The position numbers were made by a program, and so were the translations under genes. A stretch of DNA of 49,194 bases, taken from the NCBI GenBank assembly GCA_034432655.1, contig DAOUBP010000066.1, positions 1-49,194 on the forward strand, in the 5' to 3' direction. Below are positions 23,493 to 31,773 of this stretch, piece after piece. Positions within the stretch are counted from its first letter, which is position 1. Every line of letters begins with the position of its first letter. The notes under the pieces are model-generated. The model was not told the DNA's origin. It searched no databases and saw nothing but the letters and a program-made list of their open reading frames with translations. The DNA is from DAOUBP01 sp034432655 (GTDB lineage Bacteria > Chloroflexota > Anaerolineae > CG2-30-64-16).

Positions 23493-25289
23493 CTATAAAC
23501 TCATCGCGCAGCCATCGGCGCGCGGATCGCTGCCGCCGCACAGGACGCCCGTTTCGGGATCGCGCACGATGATCTGCCCGCGGCCGAAGAGCGCGCGGCC
23601 GTGGCCGGTCACCCCGTCAACGGGATGGCCCATCCCGGCCAGCGCTGACACCGTGGCGGCCGGGACGCCCTCCTCCAGGCTCACGCGGCCGCCGGCCGTG
23701 CCGTCGCCGATGCAGAAACGGGGCCGGTCGAGCGCGGATTGAGGATCCAGCCCGTCGTCGGCCAGCGCCACCACCACCTGCATGTGGCCCTGCGGCTGCA
23801 TGAACCCGCCCATGACGCCGAAGGGGGCGAGGAGGAGGTTGGTAGACTGTGGACTGGCAGAGTGGGAATTGGTAGACTGGGGATCGGGGATTGGTAGATT
23901 GGTAGATTGGGAATTGGTAAATTGGGAGCCGGTGGGACCGTCCACCAATTTACCACCTACCAATCTACCACGCACCAATTTACCATCCACCAGTCTCCCA
24001 TCCACCGTAATCATCCCCGGTATAATCGTGTGATACGGCCGCTTGCCCGGCGCGAGGGCGTTCGGGTGCGCCGGGTCCAGGCTGAAGTTGTGGCCGCGGT
24101 TCTGCAGGGTGAAACCCCAGCCGGCCGGCACGATCCCCGTGCCGAAGCCCATGTAGTTGCTGTTGATGAACGAACACGCGTTGCCCGCGGCGTCCACCAC
24201 GCAGAAGTAGACCGTGTCGGAGCCGGCGATGGGCGTACCGCGGCGCTGGTCGAGGGTAGCGCGAGATGGGTTGATGAGCTTGCGGCGCTCGGCGGCGTAG
24301 TCCTTGGAAAGTAACTGGTAGATTGGTACATCGGTAACTTGGGGGTCGGCGATGTACCAGCGCGCGTCGGCGAAGGCCAGGCGCATGGCCTCGATCGCCA
24401 GGTGCAGGCGTTCCGGCAACAGGGGATCGAGACCGGCCAGGTCGAAGCCTTCCAGGATGTTCAGCGCCAGCAGCGCGGCCAACCCCTGGCCGTTGGGCGG
24501 GCATTCCCAGACGCGCAGGCCACGGTAGGTTGTGCTGATCGGCTCGTCCCATGTGCTGGTGTGGCCGGCCAGGTCCTCGACCGTCATGCAGCCGCCGGCG
24601 GCCTGGACGGCCCCGGCGATGGCCTCGGCGATCGGCCCCCGGTAGAACGCGTCCTTGCCCCCTTCGGCCACGGCCTGCAGGGTGCGCGCCAGGCCGGGGT
24701 TGCGGAAGATCTCGCCCGGCCGCGGCGCCCGGCCCTCGATGGTCAGCTCGCGGCCGCCGGGCGCGTGGGCCAATTGCCGCTCGGCCCCGCGCGCCCAGTG
24801 ATAGGCCGTGATGGGCGCGACCGGGAAGCCTTCCTCAGCCAGGCGGACCGCCGGGGCCAGGACGCGGGCCAGCGGCAAGCTGCCGTGGCGGGCGATCAGG
24901 TCGCACCAGCCCGCGCACGCGCCGGGCACGGTGATCGTGTGGGGGTGGTAGGGCGGTAGGGGCGCACGGCCGTGCGCCTCCACACCGAAACCCTCGCGTC
25001 GCAGCCGCTCCAGCGTCAATCCGGCCGGCGCGCGGCCCGAGCCGTTGAGCGCCGTGATCCGGCCCGTGGCCGCCTCGTAGTAGAGCGCGAAGCAGTCGCC
25101 GCCGATACCGGTGGAGGTCGGCTCGGTCACGTTCAGCGCGGCCGCGGTGGCCACGGCCGCGTCGGCCGCGTTGCCGCCCGCGGCCAGGATCTCCAGCCCC
25201 GCGGCGACGGCCAGCGGCTGCGACGCGGCCACCATGCCGCGGCGGCCGTAGACGGGGGAGCGGCGGGAGGTGAAGGGGAGGTCGGGCAT
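23493..25289 (-). CDS. ggt: Gamma-glutamyltransferase family protein with repeat insertion
   Basis: A 598-residue Ntn-type enzyme that would cleave or transfer gamma-glutamyl groups. GRRGMVAASQPLA at the start, GIGGDCFALYYEA and the nucleophile region GSDTVYFCVVDAAGNACSFI (threonine near residue 357) are visible, as is GTGIVPAGWGFTLQNRG. No signal peptide is seen. Residues 429-481 (VDGKLVRGRLVGGKLVDG.., QSTNLPIPDPQSTN..) are a translated inverted array of TTGGTAGA-like octamers placed between MITVDG and APFGVMGGFMQPQGH; a shorter repeat at residues 315-326 gives VTDVPIYQ. Both lie next to otherwise normal family sequence. The ATG at 25289 is chosen from homology and has GGAG 10 bases upstream. 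Confidence 0.88.
   Translation of the reverse strand: MPDLPFTSRRSPVYGRRGMVAASQPLAVAAGLEILAAGGNAADAAVATAAALNVTEPTSTGIGGDCFALYYEAATGRITALNGSGRAPAGLTLERLRREGFGVEAHGRAPLPPYHPHTITVPGACAGWCDLIARHGSLPLARVLAPAVRLAEEGFPVAPITAYHWARGAERQLAHAPGGRELTIEGRAPRPGEIFRNPGLARTLQAVAEGGKDAFYRGPIAEAIAGAVQAAGGCMTVEDLAGHTSTWDEPISTTYRGLRVWECPPNGQGLAALLALNILEGFDLAGLDPLLPERLHLAIEAMRLAFADARWYIADPQVTDVPIYQLLSKDYAAERRKLINPSRATLDQRRGTPIAGSDTVYFCVVDAAGNACSFINSNYMGFGTGIVPAGWGFTLQNRGHNFSLDPAHPNALAPGKRPYHTIIPGMITVDGRLVDGKLVRGRLVGGKLVDGPTGSQFTNSQSTNLPIPDPQSTNSHSASPQSTNLLLAPFGVMGGFMQPQGHMQVVVALADDGLDPQSALDRPRFCIGDGTAGGRVSLEEGVPAATVSALAGMGHPVDGVTGHGRALFGRGQIIVRDPETGVLCGGSDPRADGCAMSL
23838..24006. repeat. 169-bp inverted array of TTGGTAGA-type repeats, in frame in ggt
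   Basis: The left arm (23838-23938) repeats TTGGTAGA and variants. The right arm (23941-24006) repeats their complement (CTACCAATCTACCA and the like). The tip is GGGACCGTCC. The whole structure is open in the ggt frame. Confidence 0.9.
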
Positions 25290-25410
25290 GGGTGGTGGCT
25301 CCGGGATGCGTGATGCGTATTGCGTGACGGGCATGCAGAATTATGAGTCTGATCGAACTGGAAGGCAAACGAGCGCTACTGAACGCGGATTTTTCTTAGG
25401 AGTTGTCCAA

Positions 25411-25443
25411 ACGTGCCAGGCACTTATCAAGTGCCTGGCACGT
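25411..25443. repeat. Perfect 15-bp-stem palindrome
   Basis: ACGTGCCAGGCACTT (25411-25425) pairs with AAGTGCCTGGCACGT (25429-25443) around a 3-base loop. An outer imperfect pair, GGATTTTTCTTAGG and CCTAAAAATCC (about 25387-25467), encloses it. It lies between the secreted-protein gene and ggt, without a T-tract next to the stem on either strand. Confidence 0.92.
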
Positions 25444-25503
25444 AGGTTGCCTTACCTAAAAATCCGGGGAGGCATCAACCCGCCCCAGTCCATACGGATT
25501 ACC

Positions 25504-28485
25504 TTAGTTCCGCATCACCAGAGGTAGGTAAATCTGCCTTGCGACCATAACCTGGGCGGTAGCCGTGTTATTCCCTGGATTCGCCTCAGGCCCGGTTGAA
25601 GTCAGGGCCAGCGTGATGGGATAGCGGGTGCCGAAGCCGGCGCCCGCAGGCACTCCGACATAGAGCGTGAAGCGGCCGTCGGCCAGGCAGCCCAGGTCCG
25701 GCAGATTCCAGACCACCGTGTTGCCGCTCACCGTGGGAGTGATGCCGGAAGTATCGCCGGCGTAGGTCAGGCTGTCGCTCAGAGTGGCGGTGAGCATGAC
25801 ACTGGTGGCCATGGCAGCACCGTAATTGGCATAGCGCAGACCCACTGCTGTGTTACCACCGGGCGGTCCAGCGAACAATGAGGAAGCAAAAGCTGCAACG
25901 CCGTCCACCCCGGACGGCGGCGTCGAACTGTAAGAGGTATTGCCGTAGCCAGCGTAGCTGCTCTCGATGCGCGGACTGGCCCCCTGGGAAGTGCGGAAGA
26001 TCGTGGGCGGGGTCAGCACGGTGCCGGTGTTGTCCACCAGGGTATAGTACAGGTTAGGGCGGTAACCATAGTGATAATCCATCCAGGTCAGGATGGCTCG
26101 GGTCTTGGCGTCGGCGGTGACAGAAACGTAGCCGTTGCCGACCACTGCCGCAGGATGGGTCAGCGCCGTCGGGCCGGCGATACGATTGAAGGCTGCGTCC
26201 AAGACGGCGAAGCGGATGTCGTAGTTGGGGTAGTTGCCGCCGGTCCAGGCAACGACGATCCGCCCGTCTGCCAGCTGCACGGCGTCAGAAAGCCAGTCCC
26301 AACTGCTGCCGCCATCGCCGCTCACATTCGCAGGCGGTCTGGTCACGTTGCCGGCGCTGTCCAGGACGGCGCAGTAGATGTCGTCATCGCTGCCGCGGGT
26401 GTAGCAGAGCAAGGTCCGGTTGCCGCTGAGCGCCGTGATGCCGGGATAGGAGTAACTCTCGTCGTAGCCGGGGGTGTCGGCGGTGAGCTTGCTCACCCCA
26501 TGCACCTCCCCTCCTCCGTTACTGCGAACGGCGTAGTACACGTCGGTCACGTAACCTCCGCTCTCGCGATGGTCCCGGTCCCACGCCAGTACGAAGCGGT
26601 TGTCGCCGGTGGCGGTGATGCGCGGGTTGTAGAAACGGGGAACGTTCAGGTCATTCCAGCCGCCCCAGGCGTTGTTGTTGGTGAGGTTCGTCGGCGGCAC
26701 GACCACGCTACCGGAGGGGTCCAGCACGGCGAAGTAGATGTTGTAGTTGTACTGCGAGGTGCTGTTGTTGTAGAGATAGCGATACCACAGAACACCGATG
26801 CGGCCATCCGGCGTCACAGCCAGGGCAGGTAAGTTGTCGTAGGTATACACGGTTGCGCTGCTGTGGTCGGTCAGTCGGCTGATGGGACGCACGACCGTGC
26901 CGTAGCGATCCAGCAGGGTGTATTCGATCTCGTAGACATACGCGCTGGCTACCGAGCGGCCTCTACGCCAGGCGTAGACGAAGTTGCCCGACGGCGTCTC
27001 GGCCACGGCCTGGTCGTACCCATAGTAGCTGTTCGCCGAAGCCTTGCGGGCCGCCTGACCGGCCGGCTGCGCCAGGTAGAGGGTCATGGCGCCGTCGGCG
27101 TCGTCGCGGTAGACCTGAGCGAAGGGCGCGGGGACGGCTGTCTGCAACTGCACGGTCTTCGTCTTGGCCGTATTGAGCGACGAGCGGGCCGTGACCGTGG
27201 CGATGTTGTGGGCGCCGACCTGGGCGCCGGCAGGCGTCGTGACTTTGGCCACGACGGTGGCGGCACCACCCTGGGGCACGGGGCCGGTGTCAAGCACGCT
27301 GTCGCCGTCAGTGTCGGCCAGCGGCGTCAGGCCATCGGCCGCATACAGGGCCGCCGGCCAGAACGATGATAACGCCAGATCGAAGGTGTCGGCGCCCAGC
27401 TCGCCGGTGTTACGGATGGCTGTCTGGAACGCCACAACCTCGCCAGCGCGCGTGAATCGCCCCTGATACGGAGGATAGACGCCGACCCGGGCGCCTGTGT
27501 CTGGCCGCTGGAAACGCACCGTCTTGCCGGACACCTTGTTCATATAGTTACAACCGCTCTGGCGATAAGCCAGGCCATCGTAACCCGACGCATCTTCGAT
27601 CGCCGTCACCGTGCTGCAATGATAGCCCTGGCCGTGGGCCATGCTCTGGTAGCTGAACTCGATGTTGCCGTTCTCGTACAGGATGACCTCAAAGGTGAAA
27701 CGGCCGTCAATATTATCTTGCGCCTGGAACCACTCCACGACCATGTAACGGTTGGGCGCGGCACCGCCGCGCAGATAATACACCCGCCCCGTGTAGGCGC
27801 CTGAGTTGACCCAGAGCGGCGCCAGGTAGGGCGCGATGAAGTTGTTGGGGGTTGCCGGCGTGGGAACATACGGGGTCGAGGTGGACCCCGACAGGTTTGA
27901 CCCCGTGAAACCTACTGCGCCGGCCGTGCTGATGGTGATGTTGGTGTAAGTGTTTTCGTAGAACTTGAATGGGAAGCCCAGGTCAATGGGCGCTGTAACA
28001 GAGGCGCCCCGCGGTCCCTGGCTCAAGCCGGTGTCGCTGCCGACGGTAGCATCAATCCATCTGAACGGCACGCTATCGTCCCAGGTGTACCCGAAATCAT
28101 CCGGCCCACCTGCAGCAGCTGGCGCTGCGGCCTCGACAGCTGGTGGCGTTGGGGTCGGGGACACGATCTTGCCATCAGGCATGACAAACGCGCCATCAGA
28201 CGTGCGAACCCAAGCGCGGGACAAATCATCAGCAGGTGGGAACTCGTTATCTGCGGCCACCGCTGTTTTTGTAGCGACGAAGGGGAGGGTTGGCGTCTCG
28301 TCGGGATGTGGGGTTCCTTTCTCAAACATGGGGCCGGCAAAGGGATCGAAATCCCCTTGTTTCGGTCGGGCCGCATCCTGCATTGACCCTTTCTCTGGAG
28401 GCATCGGTGATTGGGCGATGGCTGACCAGTTGGCAGGCCAACACAGGCCAAGAACGACGAGGATGACAAACAAACGTGCCTTCAT
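25504..28485 (-). CDS. Large secreted protein with DUF11-like domains and IYLPLVMRN C-terminus
   Basis: A 993-residue exported protein. A signal peptide with hydrophobic core FVILVVLGLCW occupies residues 4-25, with likely cleavage after AIAQ. A beta-rich domain (about residues 130-330, including YNRY-type MVVEWFQAQDN and TFEVILYENGNIEF) is followed by an Ig-like domain (GEVVAFQTAIRNTGELGADTF). Next comes a central region of repeated strand motifs with a propeller look (LPALAVTPDGRIGVLWYRYL, ALSGNRTLLCYTRG, LADGRIVVAWTGG). A DUF11-type domain near the C-terminus ends NPGNNTA. The last residues IYLPLVMRN are a motif I know from many secreted Chloroflexota proteins and may be a sorting tag. A ribosome site AGAGGAGG lies 8 bases before the ATG. 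Function unknown, probably surface-associated. Confidence 0.85.
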   Translation of the reverse strand: MKARLFVILVVLGLCWPANWSAIAQSPMPPEKGSMQDAARPKQGDFDPFAGPMFEKGTPHPDETPTLPFVATKTAVAADNEFPPADDLSRAWVRTSDGAFVMPDGKIVSPTPTPPAVEAAAPAAAGGPDDFGYTWDDSVPFRWIDATVGSDTGLSQGPRGASVTAPIDLGFPFKFYENTYTNITISTAGAVGFTGSNLSGSTSTPYVPTPATPNNFIAPYLAPLWVNSGAYTGRVYYLRGGAAPNRYMVVEWFQAQDNIDGRFTFEVILYENGNIEFSYQSMAHGQGYHCSTVTAIEDASGYDGLAYRQSGCNYMNKVSGKTVRFQRPDTGARVGVYPPYQGRFTRAGEVVAFQTAIRNTGELGADTFDLALSSFWPAALYAADGLTPLADTDGDSVLDTGPVPQGGAATVVAKVTTPAGAQVGAHNIATVTARSSLNTAKTKTVQLQTAVPAPFAQVYRDDADGAMTLYLAQPAGQAARKASANSYYGYDQAVAETPSGNFVYAWRRGRSVASAYVYEIEYTLLDRYGTVVRPISRLTDHSSATVYTYDNLPALAVTPDGRIGVLWYRYLYNNSTSQYNYNIYFAVLDPSGSVVVPPTNLTNNNAWGGWNDLNVPRFYNPRITATGDNRFVLAWDRDHRESGGYVTDVYYAVRSNGGGEVHGVSKLTADTPGYDESYSYPGITALSGNRTLLCYTRGSDDDIYCAVLDSAGNVTRPPANVSGDGGSSWDWLSDAVQLADGRIVVAWTGGNYPNYDIRFAVLDAAFNRIAGPTALTHPAAVVGNGYVSVTADAKTRAILTWMDYHYGYRPNLYYTLVDNTGTVLTPPTIFRTSQGASPRIESSYAGYGNTSYSSTPPSGVDGVAAFASSLFAGPPGGNTAVGLRYANYGAAMATSVMLTATLSDSLTYAGDTSGITPTVSGNTVVWNLPDLGCLADGRFTLYVGVPAGAGFGTRYPITLALTSTGPEANPGNNTATAQVMVARQIYLPLVMRN

Positions 28486-28559
28486 TGGATAATCCTCCTC
28501 TGCATGTAAAAAGGCGAAGGATGCCCAAGACCCAAAGGTGATGTGGACTCAGCAATCCC

Positions 28560-28588
28560 AGTATATAGCAAAGGGCTTGTTTGTCCAA
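28560..28588 (-). promoter_or_regulatory. Sigma-70 promoter for the secreted-protein gene
   Basis: On the minus strand TTGGAC (28588-28583) and TATACT (28565-28560) are 17 bases apart, about 75 bases before the start codon. The rest of 28486-28742 holds nothing else recognised. Confidence 0.8.
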
Positions 28589-28742
28589 TTCTTATAAAGG
28601 TAGCAGCTGTCTTCAATGCAGTTATGGGTCAATTTTGGCACTTTGTGTCTGCCCCTGTGCTTAGCAGGGAGCGGGACCAAGAAAGGAGGCAAGTAACAAA
28701 ACGCAAGAATCCTGCTAACCCCAATACCAATTAGAGCATGGT

Positions 28743-29090
28743 CTATTCGTTTTCTGGCCAGATCAAGACCGCGGCCTGGCCGCTGTTTTGATGTGCCGCC
28801 AACGCAGCACGGGCTTCTTCAGGCGAGCAGGCAAGCAGGATCTTGATCTCCGCGTCGCGTTTGTGCAGGTCCACGGTGGCGATGGCCCCGGTGACCCGGC
28901 GCTCGGGCAGCGAGCCGAGCCAGACGTCAATGCCGTCGCCGTCGGCCGCGGCGGTGCCGGCCAGGTAACCGTAATCTAGCGGGTAGATGAAGCCCGGGTA
29001 GCGCGAGTGAGCGCTGCCGGCCGGCCGGTCAATCACCAACGCGCAGGCGCCCACCAGGTCGTCAAGCTTGCGCCAGAAGTCATCGCTCAT
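28743..29090 (-). CDS. Small inorganic-pyrophosphatase-like protein
   Basis: A 115-residue protein with FIYPLDYGYLAGTAAADGDG and IDVWLG, which corresponds to the active-site strand of family I pyrophosphatases (PLDYGxxxGTxxxDGDxxDV). It is shorter than the usual 170-180 residues, lacking the N- and C-terminal parts. Hydrolysis of pyrophosphate or a related phosphoanhydride is likely but not certain. Its ATG overlaps the methyltransferase stop as ATGA (29090-29087). Confidence 0.75.
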   Translation of the reverse strand: MSDDFWRKLDDLVGACALVIDRPAGSAHSRYPGFIYPLDYGYLAGTAAADGDGIDVWLGSLPERRVTGAIATVDLHKRDAEIKILLACSPEEARAALAAHQNSGQAAVLIWPENE

Positions 29091-29887
29091 GGCCGCCGCG
29101 CTACGAAGATCAGCTCGCCGGGATACTTCGAGCCGTACGGGCTCTTGTCGTAATCGGCGTACAAGGCCTCGATCTCAAAGCCGCAGCGAGCCAGCAGGTG
29201 CTCGGCCTCGAAGCGGAACAGGTAACGCATGGGGAAGGCGTGCACCAGCCGCTCCTGCCGGCCATCGGGGTGGGTTACGTAGTAGATTATCTCCGTGTCT
29301 TGGACCTGGCCGAAGTAGTCGCGGGCGGTGATGCGCGCGCGGCGGATCACGCGGCGACCATCAGGCATAGCGAACTCCGGTTCGTCACCGAACTCGTCCA
29401 GTCGCGCCGGGTCGGCCAGGTAGGGGATGGACGGGTTGAACAGATCCAACACGAGCCGGCCGCCGGGACGCAGATGGCGCCAAAGGGTGGTCAGGCAGGC
29501 GATCTGGTCTTCGACGGTGGTGAGGTGTTGGAAGGGCCGGAACGGGATGGTGATGAGGGAGAACTCACGGCCCAGGTCGAAGTCGCGCATGTCCGCCTCC
29601 ACCAGTTGGACGCGGGCCTGCACCTCGGCCGGTTCGGCGGCCAGGTTGGCGCGGCAGATCGCCAGCATGGAAGGTGACAGGTCGAGGCCGACGATCTCGA
29701 ACCCGGCGCGGGCGGTTGGGATCAGCACGCGGCCGGTGCCGCAACCCACCTCTAGCACCGGCCCGCCGGTCGCCTGGGCCATCTCGACGAAGAACGCCAC
29801 ATCCTGCCGCTCGCGATAGGGCACGACGTGGTCGTAGAATTCTGCGGTGAACTGATATTCGGTGTAGCCACCGGAACGATCGGCCAT
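29087..29887 (-). CDS. Class I SAM-dependent methyltransferase
   Basis: A 266-residue methyltransferase with motif I VLEVGCGTGRVL (about residues 45-56), the acidic loop after LDLSPSM, and motif IV DMRDFDLGREFSLITIPFRPFQHL. The insert and C-terminal part (TEIIYYVTHPDG, FEAEHLLARCGFEIEAL) are typical of small-molecule methyltransferases such as those annotated methyltransf_25. Substrate unknown. The ATG at 29887 follows AAGGGGG at a suitable distance; an ATG at 29890 is an alternative. It is coupled to the downstream pyrophosphatase-like gene. Confidence 0.85.
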   Translation of the reverse strand: MADRSGGYTEYQFTAEFYDHVVPYRERQDVAFFVEMAQATGGPVLEVGCGTGRVLIPTARAGFEIVGLDLSPSMLAICRANLAAEPAEVQARVQLVEADMRDFDLGREFSLITIPFRPFQHLTTVEDQIACLTTLWRHLRPGGRLVLDLFNPSIPYLADPARLDEFGDEPEFAMPDGRRVIRRARITARDYFGQVQDTEIIYYVTHPDGRQERLVHAFPMRYLFRFEAEHLLARCGFEIEALYADYDKSPYGSKYPGELIFVARRP

Positions 29888-29897
29888 CATACCCCCT

Positions 29898-30485
29898 TCA
29901 GTTGTCCAGAAGATGGACGAATCCGGTATCCAAATCGTAACATGCGCCGACGATTTGCACCCGGCCGTTAGCAACCAGCGGCGCCAGGATGGGCTGCGAG
30001 GCGCGCAATCCAGCCACGCTCATTGCGACGTTGGCGCTGATCGTCATATCCACCAAATCCCCGCCGGCCGCTCTTGCCTGCGCCAACGCCGGGCGGATGC
30101 GCTCCACAAGGCTGCGAATGTGGCCGGGAGGCTCGCCGCCTTCGACCGTGGCGATCACCGCGCCACAGCGACTATGCCCCAAGACCAGCACCAGCTCGAC
30201 CCCCAGAGATACGACGGCGAACTCGACGCTGCCCAACACCACATCATCCAGCACGTTGCCGGCCACGCGCACCACGAATAGGTCGCCCAACCCGCAGTCG
30301 AAGATGATCTCCGGCGGCATACGCGAATCGGAACAGGCGATGATGGCGGCGAAAGGCTGTTGCGCACCGGCAACCTCCGCCCGGCGCGCAGGTGATTGGT
30401 GTGGGCGCAGGCTGGCGCCAGCAGCGAACCGCTGATTGCCAGCCAGGAGAACGGACAGTGCCTCGTTTGCAGCCAGTGGCGCCAA
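29898..30485 (-). CDS. Beta-class carbonic anhydrase
   Basis: A 195-residue enzyme interconverting CO2 and bicarbonate. Zinc ligands and the catalytic dyad appear as CSDSR (in AAIIACSDSRMPPEIIFD) and HSRC (in LVLGHSRCGAV); DLFVVRVAGNVL follows. The start is not clear: a TTG at 30485, just after the nitroreductase stop, gives the normal family length with LLAGNQRFAAG near the N-terminus and is used here; an ATG at 30557 would overlap the upstream gene. Bicarbonate supply could serve carbamoyl-phosphate or carboxylation reactions, but it is not in the main catabolic cluster. Confidence 0.88.
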   Translation of the reverse strand: MAPLAANEALSVLLAGNQRFAAGASLRPHQSPARRAEVAGAQQPFAAIIACSDSRMPPEIIFDCGLGDLFVVRVAGNVLDDVVLGSVEFAVVSLGVELVLVLGHSRCGAVIATVEGGEPPGHIRSLVERIRPALAQARAAGGDLVDMTISANVAMSVAGLRASQPILAPLVANGRVQIVGACYDLDTGFVHLLDN

Positions 30486-30489
30486 TGTG

Positions 30490-31074
30490 CTACTCGCGTT
30501 CGGCCAGGATAAGCTCGGCCAACGACCGTTTGGGCACGTGGTGCACCTGCTGTTCATCGCGCCAGTACTTGATGTCGCCGTCCGGCCCAACCGGTTCGAT
30601 CACGACCGTTTCCTTCGGTTTGCCCAACGCGATCACCGCCAGGATGTCGTACCGCTCAGGGATGGCCAGGATCTGGCGCAAGCGATCGCGCTGCACCGAG
30701 GCAATGATGCAACCGCCCAGCCCGCGTTCGACCGCGCCCAACAGGATGTTTTGCGTGGCAAGTCCCTGATCTACGCCGACGTAAGCCTGGCCAGCAAGGG
30801 TCGTATCGTGCAGGACGACGATGTACGCAGCCGGCCGCTCCCCCTCGACCGGCCCGGGCCAGTCCTTCAAATAGCCGGCCCATGCCAGGGTCTCGAAGAT
30901 GGCTGCGTTAGTCTCCCGGTCGGCACAGAGGACGTAGCGCAGCGGCTGCAAGTTGCGCGCCGACGCCGAGAGCCGCGCCAGGCCGATCAGCTCGCGCAGG
31001 ATCTCCAGGCTGATCGGGACATCTTGATAGAAGCGACGGTAACTGCGGTTTTTCAAGATCAGGTCTGTAAGCAT
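30490..31074 (-). CDS. Nitroreductase-family FMN oxidoreductase
   Basis: A 194-residue flavoprotein of the nitroreductase fold: NRSYRRF near the N-terminus, LARLSASARNLQPLRYVL for FMN contacts, and GLGGCIIASVQRDRLRQILAIP. The compound reduced is not known; family members reduce nitroaromatics, quinones or are flavin destructases. The ATG at 31074 is preferred over one at 31089 because AAAGGTG lies 5 bases upstream. The carbonic anhydrase gene begins immediately after it. Confidence 0.85.
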   Translation of the reverse strand: MLTDLILKNRSYRRFYQDVPISLEILRELIGLARLSASARNLQPLRYVLCADRETNAAIFETLAWAGYLKDWPGPVEGERPAAYIVVLHDTTLAGQAYVGVDQGLATQNILLGAVERGLGGCIIASVQRDRLRQILAIPERYDILAVIALGKPKETVVIEPVGPDGDIKYWRDEQQVHHVPKRSLAELILAERE

Positions 31075-31115
31075 AAGTGCACCTTTCATGATAGGCTGTA
31101 CTGAAGCGTTTCAAC

Positions 31116-31160
31116 AAAACAGGAAAACAGGGCCAACTCCCATCGTTTTGGAGTTGGCCC
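31116..31160 (-). terminator. Rho-independent terminator of the YefM-YoeB operon
   Basis: On the minus strand GGGCCAACTCC (31160-31150) pairs with GGAGTTGGCCC (31140-31130), followed by TGTTTTCCTGTTTT. Confidence 0.85.
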
Positions 31161-31193
31161 ATCGCCTGAGATTCGATCAGCCCAAAGGCTGCT

Positions 31194-31457
31194 TCATTCG
31201 TAGTGAGACCACAAGCGGATCACCTTGACGATCCGCTCTTCTTCGAGAACCTGGTAAACCAACCTGTGGTGGATGTTGATCCTGCGTGAGTAAGCGCCAG
31301 CCAAATCACCGATCAACTTTTCGTAAGGCGGCGGCGTCTGGAAAGGGTTGACCTCAAGGATCTCCAGCAACGCAATCGCTTTCTCCTTGAGACCGGCGGC
31401 CGCCAGTTTGGACGCATCTTTTTGAGCCTGGCGGGTGTAGACCAACCGCCACTTCAC
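31194..31457 (-). CDS. yoeB: Txe/YoeB-family toxin (mRNA interferase)
   Basis: An 87-residue RelE-fold toxin. The C-terminal block PPPYEKLIGDLAGAYSRRIN, then HHRLVYQV and RLWSHYE, matches YoeB, including the arginine and the His-Tyr pair near the end that take part in ribosome-dependent mRNA cleavage. The GTG at 31457 overlaps the antitoxin stop as GTGA and gives the expected MKWRLVYT start; GAGGAA lies upstream. It is normally held inactive by the partner antitoxin. Confidence 0.9.
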   Translation of the reverse strand: MKWRLVYTRQAQKDASKLAAAGLKEKAIALLEILEVNPFQTPPPYEKLIGDLAGAYSRRINIHHRLVYQVLEEERIVKVIRLWSHYE

Positions 31458-31696
31458 CACGCCAGTTCCTCGCTGCACTCAGCTACTGGCGTCCGCAGGC
31501 CTTCGATGATTGATTCGCGCATCCCCGGTATGGATACCAGGTAGAGCGTTTCCTGAATAGCCCGCCAGTCTTCTTCCGAAAGTAGAACGGCATTGTTTCG
31601 CTTGCCTGTAATGAGCACTGGCTGATGCGATTGGGCCGTCTCATCAATGAGTTGATACAGGTTCGCACGCGCTTCACTTACCGTCAACACCATCAT
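31454..31696 (-). CDS. yefM: YefM/Phd-family antitoxin
   Basis: An 80-residue antitoxin: MMVLTVSEARANLYQLIDE is the Phd/YefM DNA-binding fold and PVLITGKRNNAVLLSEEDWRA the conserved core; the C-terminal tail would wrap the toxin. The ATG at 31696 has AGGAGG 6 bases upstream. With the toxin it should bind its own promoter, which carries an inverted repeat (see 31721-31749). Confidence 0.92.
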   Translation of the reverse strand: MMVLTVSEARANLYQLIDETAQSHQPVLITGKRNNAVLLSEEDWRAIQETLYLVSIPGMRESIIEGLRTPVAECSEELAW

Positions 31697-31720
31697 ACGC
31701 ACCTCCTGTCTGATGGCATC

Positions 31721-31749
31721 ATGGTACGTGATTTCGTACGTCCTGTCAA
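31721..31749 (-). promoter_or_regulatory. Promoter and probable operator of yefM-yoeB
   Basis: On the minus strand TTGACA (31749-31744) and TACCAT (31726-31721) are 17 bases apart. Between them lies TACGAAATCACGTA, an imperfect palindrome suited to autorepression. Confidence 0.8.
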
Positions 31750-31773
31750 ACGTGCGGCAAGGCAAAACATGTC

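Noticed and set aside
25411..25443. An intrinsic terminator
   Set aside because: Strong stem but no T-tract next to it on either strand.
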